Origin: CAYGLV01 sp964351025 | Lineage (GTDB): Bacteria > Actinomycetota > Thermoleophilia > Gaiellales > Gaiellaceae | Length of the DNA stretch: 17,676 nt | Assembly: GCA_964351025.1 (NCBI GenBank) | Contig: CAYGLV010000050.1 | Span: 1 to 17,676, forward strand | Reading direction: 5' to 3' | Part shown: positions 14,745 to 17,676 of the stretch, one piece after another | Layout: each line of letters opens with the position of its first letter | Position numbering within the stretch: position 1 is the stretch's first letter | Position numbers and translations under genes: made by a program | Notes under the pieces: generated by a model | The model's input: the letters and a program-made list of their open reading frames with translations, nothing else | The model's database searches: none | What the model was told of the DNA's origin: nothing

Positions 14745-15365
14745 CTACTCGGCGGGATCCTCCGCTGGCTCCTCGGCAGGCTCCTCGGCGACGGGCTCGG
14801 GCTCGACAAGCGCCTCGAGCTCCTCGTCGGTCAACGGCTCGGTCGTGGGCAGCGCGGCCGCAGCGGCCTCGGCCTCCGCCGCCTCCATTGCGGCCAGCTC
14901 CTCCTCGGGCGGCAGCTCGCCGCCCTCGGGCACGACGAGCGTCTTCACCTCGACGCTCACGTTCTCGAAGATCGCGATCGGGATCGCGTAGCGGCCGATC
15001 CGCTTGATCGGGTCGGTCACGATCTTGCGCCGGTCGACGCGGATCTTGCGCGTGCGCCAGATCTCGTCGGCGATCTCGCTCGGGGTCACCGAGCCGAAGA
15101 GCGAGCCGGTCGGGCCGGCCTTCACCTCGAAGCGGAGCACGGTCTTGCCGAGCACCTCGGCGATCTCGGCAGCCTGCTCGGTGGAGCGGGCCTCGTGCAG
15201 CGCGCGCGCCGCCTCGACGCGGCGGAGCTCGGCCACCTTGGCGGCTGTCGCCGTCTCGGCGAGGCGCCGCGGCAGCAGGTAGTTGCGGGCGTAGCCGCGC
15301 GCGACGCTGACGACCTCGCCGCGCAGGCCGACCTTCTCGACGTCGGAGAGCAGGATGACGTCCAT
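14745..15365 (-). CDS. rplI: Large-subunit ribosomal protein bL9 with acidic C-terminal extension
   Basis: bL9 binds 23S rRNA at the base of the L1 stalk and helps keep the reading frame. Residues 1-147 are a complete two-domain L9: the N-terminal domain (M-D-V-I-L-L-S-D-V-E-K-V-G-L-R-G-E-V-V-S-V-A-like strand and G-Y-A-R-N-Y-L-L-P), a long connecting helix, and the C-terminal domain (G-S-L-F-G-S-V-T, then R-I-G-R-Y-A-I-P-I). Typical L9 is about 150 residues; here ~59 more follow, rich in Glu, Ala and Pro, ending in E-E-P-A repeats encoded by repeated ggctcctcggc units at about 14760-14790. The ATG at 15365 is 4 nt past the rpsR stop with AGGA just upstream. Confidence 0.95.
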   Translation of the reverse strand: MDVILLSDVEKVGLRGEVVSVARGYARNYLLPRRLAETATAAKVAELRRVEAARALHEARSTEQAAEIAEVLGKTVLRFEVKAGPTGSLFGSVTPSEIADEIWRTRKIRVDRRKIVTDPIKRIGRYAIPIAIFENVSVEVKTLVVPEGGELPPEEELAAMEAAEAEAAAAALPTTEPLTDEELEALVEPEPVAEEPAEEPAEDPAE

Positions 15366-15369
15366 CGTC

Positions 15370-15645
15370 CTAGTCCGCCACGTACGGCAGCAGCGCCATC
15401 TCGCGGGCCCGCTTGACCGCGACGGCCACCTGCCGCTGGTGACGGCGGCACGCGCCCGTGATGCGCCGGTTGCGGATCTTGCCCTTCTCCGAGACGTAGC
15501 GCCGGAGCTGGTTGATGTTCTTGTAGTCCACTTCCTCGATCTTGTCCTTGCAGAAGTGGCAGGACTTGCGCCGTCCGGGTGGCCCGCCCGCGCCTGGCCG
15601 CTTGCGCGGCGTCGAGGGCTTCGTGGATGTCTTCTCGCGTGCCAT
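15370..15645 (-). CDS. rpsR: Small-subunit ribosomal protein bS18 (zinc-binding type)
   Basis: A 91-residue bS18, which pairs with bS6 on the platform of the 30S subunit. The core R-R-K-S-C-H-F-C-K-D-K ... V-D-Y-K-N-I-N-Q-L-R-R-Y-V-S-E-K-G-K-I ... R-R-I-T-G-A-C-R-R-H-Q-R-Q is unmistakable. Cys29, Cys32, Cys66 and His69 form a likely zinc site, so this is the C+ form; many genomes also hold a C- copy elsewhere for zinc shortage. The first ~25 residues are a basic, Pro/Lys-rich tail. The ATG at 15645 has AGGAG about 6 nt upstream that overlaps the ssb stop codon (TAGGAG), tying its translation to ssb. Confidence 0.96.
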   Translation of the reverse strand: MAREKTSTKPSTPRKRPGAGGPPGRRKSCHFCKDKIEEVDYKNINQLRRYVSEKGKIRNRRITGACRRHQRQVAVAVKRAREMALLPYVAD

Positions 15646-15653
15646 GCAGTCTC

Positions 15654-16097
15654 CTAGAAGGGGATGTCGTCGTCGGCGGGAGCGAAGTCGGCCGAGCCTT
15701 CGGCCGTGGCAGGGGCTGCCTGTGGCACGAAGCCGCCGCCGCCGCCACCACCGTCGCCGTCGCCGCGCCCGCCGAGGAACTGGACGCTGTCGGCCACGAT
15801 CTCGACGGCCTGGCGCTTGGCGCCGTCCTGGGCCTCCCACTCGCGCCACTCGAGGCGCCCGTCCACGGCGACCGGGCGGCCCTTGGCGAGGTACTGGGCG
15901 CAGTTCTCGCCCTGCTGGCCCCAGACGACGACGTCGAAGTAGTTGGGCTTGTCGGCCCACTGTCCGGCGTCGTCCTTGCGCCGGGTGTTCACAGCCAGGC
16001 GCAACGAGCACACCGCCATGCCGGAGGGCGTGTGGCGAAGCTCGGGGTCCTTCGTCAGGTTGCCGACGAGGACGACGCGGTTGATGTTGGCGGCCAT
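15654..16097 (-). CDS. ssb: Single-stranded DNA-binding protein
   Basis: A 147-residue SSB that coats ssDNA in replication, recombination and repair. Residues 1-~108 form the OB fold (N-R-V-V-L-V-G-N-L-T-K-D-P-E-L-R, then F-D-V-V-V-W-G-Q-Q-G-E-N, then W-x-x-R-E-W-E-A-Q-D-G style strands). A Gly-rich linker (about 111-121) leads to the acidic tip D-F-A-P-A-D-D-D-I-P-F, the standard protein-interaction tail. The ATG at 16097 shares a base with the rpsF stop (TAATG) and has GGAGGAG right before it, giving strong coupled initiation. It is the usual rpsF-ssb-rpsR arrangement. Confidence 0.97.
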   Translation of the reverse strand: MAANINRVVLVGNLTKDPELRHTPSGMAVCSLRLAVNTRRKDDAGQWADKPNYFDVVVWGQQGENCAQYLAKGRPVAVDGRLEWREWEAQDGAKRQAVEIVADSVQFLGGRGDGDGGGGGGGFVPQAAPATAEGSADFAPADDDIPF

Positions 16098-16471
16098 TAC
16101 TCCTCCTCCAGCGAGCTGTCGGGTACCAGCCCAGCATCATCCTTCGGCGGGCCGCCCACCGCTACCGGCTGCCCAGGACCACGCTGCGGGCGACGTGTCG
16201 CCATGTGCCGCATCACGCCGTCGTCGATCTTGAGCACGCGAGAGACCTCGTCGAGCGTCTCGGGCGCGCAGGAGAACTCGAGCAGGTGGTAGATGCCCTC
16301 GGGCTTCTTGTCGATCTCGTAGGTGAGGCGGCGGCGCCCCCACGGGTCGTGCCGCTCCCAGGTCCCTCCGCCCTTCTCGACCAGCTCGCGCGTGCGCGAG
16401 ATCACCTCGTTCTGGCGCTCTTCGGCCAGTTCGACGTCGAGCAGCAGCAAAATTTCGTACTCGTTGTTCAC
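16097..16471 (-). CDS. rpsF: Small-subunit ribosomal protein bS6
   Basis: A 124-residue bS6, partner of bS18 on the 30S platform. N-N-E-Y-E-I-L-L-L-L-D-V-E opens the protein; W-E-R-H-D-P-W-G-R-R-R-L-T-Y-E-I-D-K-K-P-E-G-I-Y-H-L-L-E-F is the conserved core; V-L-K-I-D-D-G-V-M-R-H-M-A-T-R-R closes the fold near residue 94. The remaining ~30 residues are a Gly/Pro-rich, finally acidic tail (S-L-E-E-E), also seen in other actinobacteria. The GTG at 16471 fits the family start; a GAAGGAAGGGGG stretch (complement 16483-16494) is its ribosome site, set rather far at about 11 nt. This is the first gene of the operon and, unlike many genes here, has a real leader. Confidence 0.96.
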   Translation of the reverse strand: MNNEYEILLLLDVELAEERQNEVISRTRELVEKGGGTWERHDPWGRRRLTYEIDKKPEGIYHLLEFSCAPETLDEVSRVLKIDDGVMRHMATRRPQRGPGQPVAVGGPPKDDAGLVPDSSLEEE

Positions 16472-16564
16472 GATTCCCGTGTCCCCCTTCCTTCGGTCTG
16501 AGTCGGCCTCGCCGGCAGGCACCGCCGGGATCCGCGGCGCGAGACGAGGCAGGAAGCGAGGGGA

Positions 16565-16570
16565 ACTCTA
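16565..16570 (-). promoter_or_regulatory. Putative -10 box TAGAGT for the rpsF operon
   Basis: TAGAGT fits TAnnnT and lies about 95 nt upstream of the rpsF GTG, which would give a leader of roughly 85-90 nt containing the ribosome site and a small GCCT-N7-AGGC hairpin at 16506-16520. A leader of this kind could host the bS6:bS18 autoregulatory RNA known from other bacteria. No clear -35. Confidence 0.3.
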
Positions 16571-16603
16571 GCAGCCCTCGCGCCCCTGGCCGCAGCCCCT
16601 CCC

Positions 16604-16620
16604 GGCCGGCGAGGCCGGCC
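16604..16620. repeat. GC hairpin GGCCGGC-GAG-GCCGGCC
   Basis: A perfect 7-bp stem with a 3-nt loop in the rpsF upstream region. No gene ends here, so it is not a simple terminator. Its right part also pairs with 16504-16516 (13 bp), so two alternative RNA folds would be possible if a transcript began upstream of 16620. Confidence 0.4.
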
Positions 16621-16671
16621 TCCGGGGCCGCTCGCGCCGCTGGACTGCAGGATGCCGTCCGCGCGCCACGC

Positions 16672-16695
16672 GGGCCGTACTCGTTGTACTGTCCC
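16672..16695. promoter_or_regulatory. Dyad motif GGGACAGTA-N7-TACGGCCC, copy B (inverted)
   Basis: On the minus strand this reads exactly as copy A at 1351-1374, with the same 17 fixed bases and a different 7-nt centre (CAACGAG here, TGGGTAA there). It lies in the divergent gap upstream of rpsF and of the gene at 16793. A shared regulator or RNA hairpin is possible; no known element is recognised. Confidence 0.35.
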
Positions 16696-16779
16696 ACGCG
16701 TCGCGCGGGCGTCCTCCTTTGCCAGCGACGCGCCAGGTACGCGAGGGGGCGCCGACTCGCGCTACAACGCAGCCGCGTC

Positions 16780-16785
16780 TACCAT
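16780..16785 (+). promoter_or_regulatory. Putative -10 box TACCAT, leaderless start of gene at 16793
   Basis: TACCAT matches four of six TATAAT positions, including T1, A2, A5 and T6. It ends 7 nt before the ATG at 16793, and no Shine-Dalgarno is present. This supports that ATG over a longer upstream reading. Confidence 0.45.
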
Positions 16786-16792
16786 CGCCACA

Positions 16793-17080
16793 ATGAAGAA
16801 GCCGGTCGCATGGCTCGCGGGAGCACTCGGGATTGCCGGGCTCTGGCGGCTGCTGCGCCGCCGCCGCGGGCGCGTCGCGGCACCGGCAGAGGCACCGCCC
16901 GCCGACGACCCCGCCGAGGCGTTGCGCGCGAAGCTCGCCGAGACCCGTGACGACGAGCCGGAACCCGAGCCGTCCCCGGAGCCGGCGTCGCTCGAGGAGC
17001 GCCGCCGCGCAGTCCACGACGCGGGTCGTGCCGCGATCGACGAGATGCGCACCCCTGACGGCAAGGACGAGCCGGCCTAG
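16793..17080 (+). CDS. Small membrane-anchored protein of unknown function (95 aa)
   Basis: M-K-K-P-V-A-W-L-A-G-A-L-G-I-A-G-L-W-R-L-L gives one N-terminal membrane helix (about 5-21), stopped by an R-R-R-R cluster, so the rest is probably cytoplasmic. Residues about 28-65 are Ala/Pro/Glu/Asp-rich and likely disordered (P-E-P-E-P-S-P-E-P). A charged helix follows (L-E-E-R-R-R-A-V-H-D-A-G-R-A-A-I-D-E-M). No family is recognised; the form recalls small actinobacterial membrane tethers. The start is supported by the TACCAT box 7 nt upstream. It ends 2 bp from the stop of the converging CAP-domain gene. Confidence 0.6.
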   Translation: MKKPVAWLAGALGIAGLWRLLRRRRGRVAAPAEAPPADDPAEALRAKLAETRDDEPEPEPSPEPASLEERRRAVHDAGRAAIDEMRTPDGKDEPA

Positions 17081-17082
17081 CG

Positions 17083-17613
17083 CTACCGGCGGCAGCGGCG
17101 CGTGCCGAAGTCGGCCGTGACGATCGTGACGGACTGGCCCGCGTACGTTCCGGGGGCCGCGTCGAAGTGGACGGCCGCGACGCCGACCTCGCGCCAGCCG
17201 GGGTCGAGCATGTTGGACCGGTGCCCGGGCGACTCCAGCCACAGCTTGACGACCTCGCTCGGCGAGACGTCGGGCGACTGGTAGAGCAGGTTCTCGCCCA
17301 CCTTCCAGTCGCACCCCTTCCACGGATAGAAGCGCTCCAGGCGCTTCGAGAAGGAGGAGCGGTCGGCCGACTCGTGCTCGAAGTAGCCGACGGAGCCCAT
17401 CTCGCGCGAGTGCTGCCGCGCGGCTGCGGAAAGCTTCACGGACAGCTTGAGGGGGCCTACGCCGTGCTCGCGCCGGACGGAGTTGATCTGCTGGACGATG
17501 CCCCGCGCAAGGCCGGCGCTGCCACCCTCGGCGAGAGCCGGCGGCGCGACCCAGAGGCCGACGGCTGCGACGACGAGAGCAAGATGGCGTCCGCAGGTCA
17601 TGTAGCGAGACAT
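17083..17613 (-). CDS. Secreted CAP/SCP-domain protein (YkwD-like)
   Basis: A 176-residue protein. A signal peptide spans about 1-28 (hydrophobic L-A-L-V-V-A-A-V-G-L-W-V-A, cleavage after A-L-A at 28). The CAP domain follows: I-N-S-V-R-R-E-H-G-V-G-P-L (43-55), A-A-R-Q-H-S-R-E-M (64-72), Y-F-E-H-E-S (77-82), V-G-E-N-L-L (105-110) and W-L-E-S-P-G-H-R-S-N-M-L-D-P (125-138). H68, E107 and H131 correspond to the conserved cavity residues. Cys101 and Cys174 in the mature part could form a disulfide. Bacterial CAP proteins are extracellular; their biochemical role is mostly unresolved. The ATG at 17613 is used; an in-frame ATG at 17601 would also leave a working signal. No promoter box is obvious in the 63 bp to the window edge. 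Confidence 0.88.
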   Translation of the reverse strand: MSRYMTCGRHLALVVAAVGLWVAPPALAEGGSAGLARGIVQQINSVRREHGVGPLKLSVKLSAAARQHSREMGSVGYFEHESADRSSFSKRLERFYPWKGCDWKVGENLLYQSPDVSPSEVVKLWLESPGHRSNMLDPGWREVGVAAVHFDAAPGTYAGQSVTIVTADFGTRRCRR

Positions 17614-17676
17614 CGGCGGGAATCGCCATGGTGGATACGCCCCATTGGGGTGGAGTTGTAGCGAACGACCGTCTAG

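Larger units (their letters stand above)
16472..16792. other. 321-bp divergent intergenic region between rpsF and the gene at 16793
   Basis: No convincing gene is found here. On the minus side are the rpsF ribosome site and a TAGAGT box (16565-16570). A 13-bp inverted repeat joins 16504-16516 to 16605-16617. A very GC-rich hairpin lies at 16604-16620 and copy B of the 24-bp dyad at 16672-16695. On the plus side a TACCAT box ends 7 nt before the ATG at 16793. Short readings in this stretch have no family resemblance and are not called. Confidence 0.6.

Noticed and set aside
16604..16620. Terminator hairpin
   Set aside because: Both flanking genes are transcribed away from it, no gene ends here, and no T-run follows.
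16137..16697. Minus-strand reading starting at the dyad copy B (G-Q-Y-N-E-Y-G)
   Set aside because: It runs antisense-frame through rpsF with Arg/Ala-rich sequence. Copy A of the dyad has an in-frame stop (TAA) in the equivalent reading, so the shared motif is not conserved coding sequence.
17640..17650. Palindrome CCCCATTGGGG upstream of the CAP gene
   Set aside because: Short and a single copy; not distinguishable from chance in GC-rich DNA.

Overview
The window is high-GC DNA, densely coding and without tRNA, rRNA, CRISPR or recognisable transposase genes. The gene content and order (rpsF-ssb-rpsR-rplI-dnaB-purA, then purD-purB-purC-purS-purQ), a separate PurS subunit, GTG starts and very short gene spacings suggest a GC-rich Actinomycetota genome, perhaps the Thermoleophilia (Gaiellales/Solirubrobacterales). 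That placement is an inference from style and synteny, not a phylogenetic result.

Layout. Positions 1-293 (minus) hold the start of purL, cut by the window edge. 397-2874 (plus) is a transporter block: two tandem EamA-type transporters, a possible 60-codon ORF between them, and a GNAT acetyltransferase. 2911-3684 (plus) has an exported rhodanese-like protein and a glyoxalase I. 3681-4412 (minus) is a methyltransferase and 4484-4741 (plus) a small unknown protein. 4738-6477 (minus) is a B12-binding-type radical SAM protein lying 8 bp behind purQ. 6486-10856 (minus) is the purine run purD, purB, purC, purS, purQ. 10947-11729 (plus) is a second methyltransferase. Between it and purA lies a 163-bp element with perfect 18-bp inverted termini. 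11892-16471 (minus) is the replication/translation/purine block purA, dnaB, rplI, rpsR, ssb, rpsF. The right end has a small membrane-anchored protein and a secreted CAP-domain protein, converging.

How the genes work together. purD, purL/purS/purQ, purC and purB cover several steps from phosphoribosylamine to AICAR; PurB also acts with PurA on the branch from IMP to AMP. purL is about 6 kb from purQ, separated by the radical SAM gene and a mixed-strand accessory block. rpsF-ssb-rpsR-rplI is a tightly packed ribosomal/ssDNA-binding operon, followed after a 177-bp structured gap by the replicative helicase gene dnaB.

Signals not explained by the genes. (1) Many first genes of transcription units carry a TAnnnT-like -10 element only 6-7 nt before the start codon, which predicts widespread leaderless mRNAs. 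(2) The 163-bp imperfect palindrome sits exactly between the stop codons of two converging genes. (3) The dnaB upstream gap holds five TCCACA/TGTGGA cores, resembling DnaA boxes, partly inside perfect hairpins. (4) A 24-bp dyad, GGGACAGTA-N7-TACGGCCC, occurs twice, 15 kb apart, both times outside established genes. No clearly new multi-gene system is demonstrable from sequence alone; these four are the best leads.
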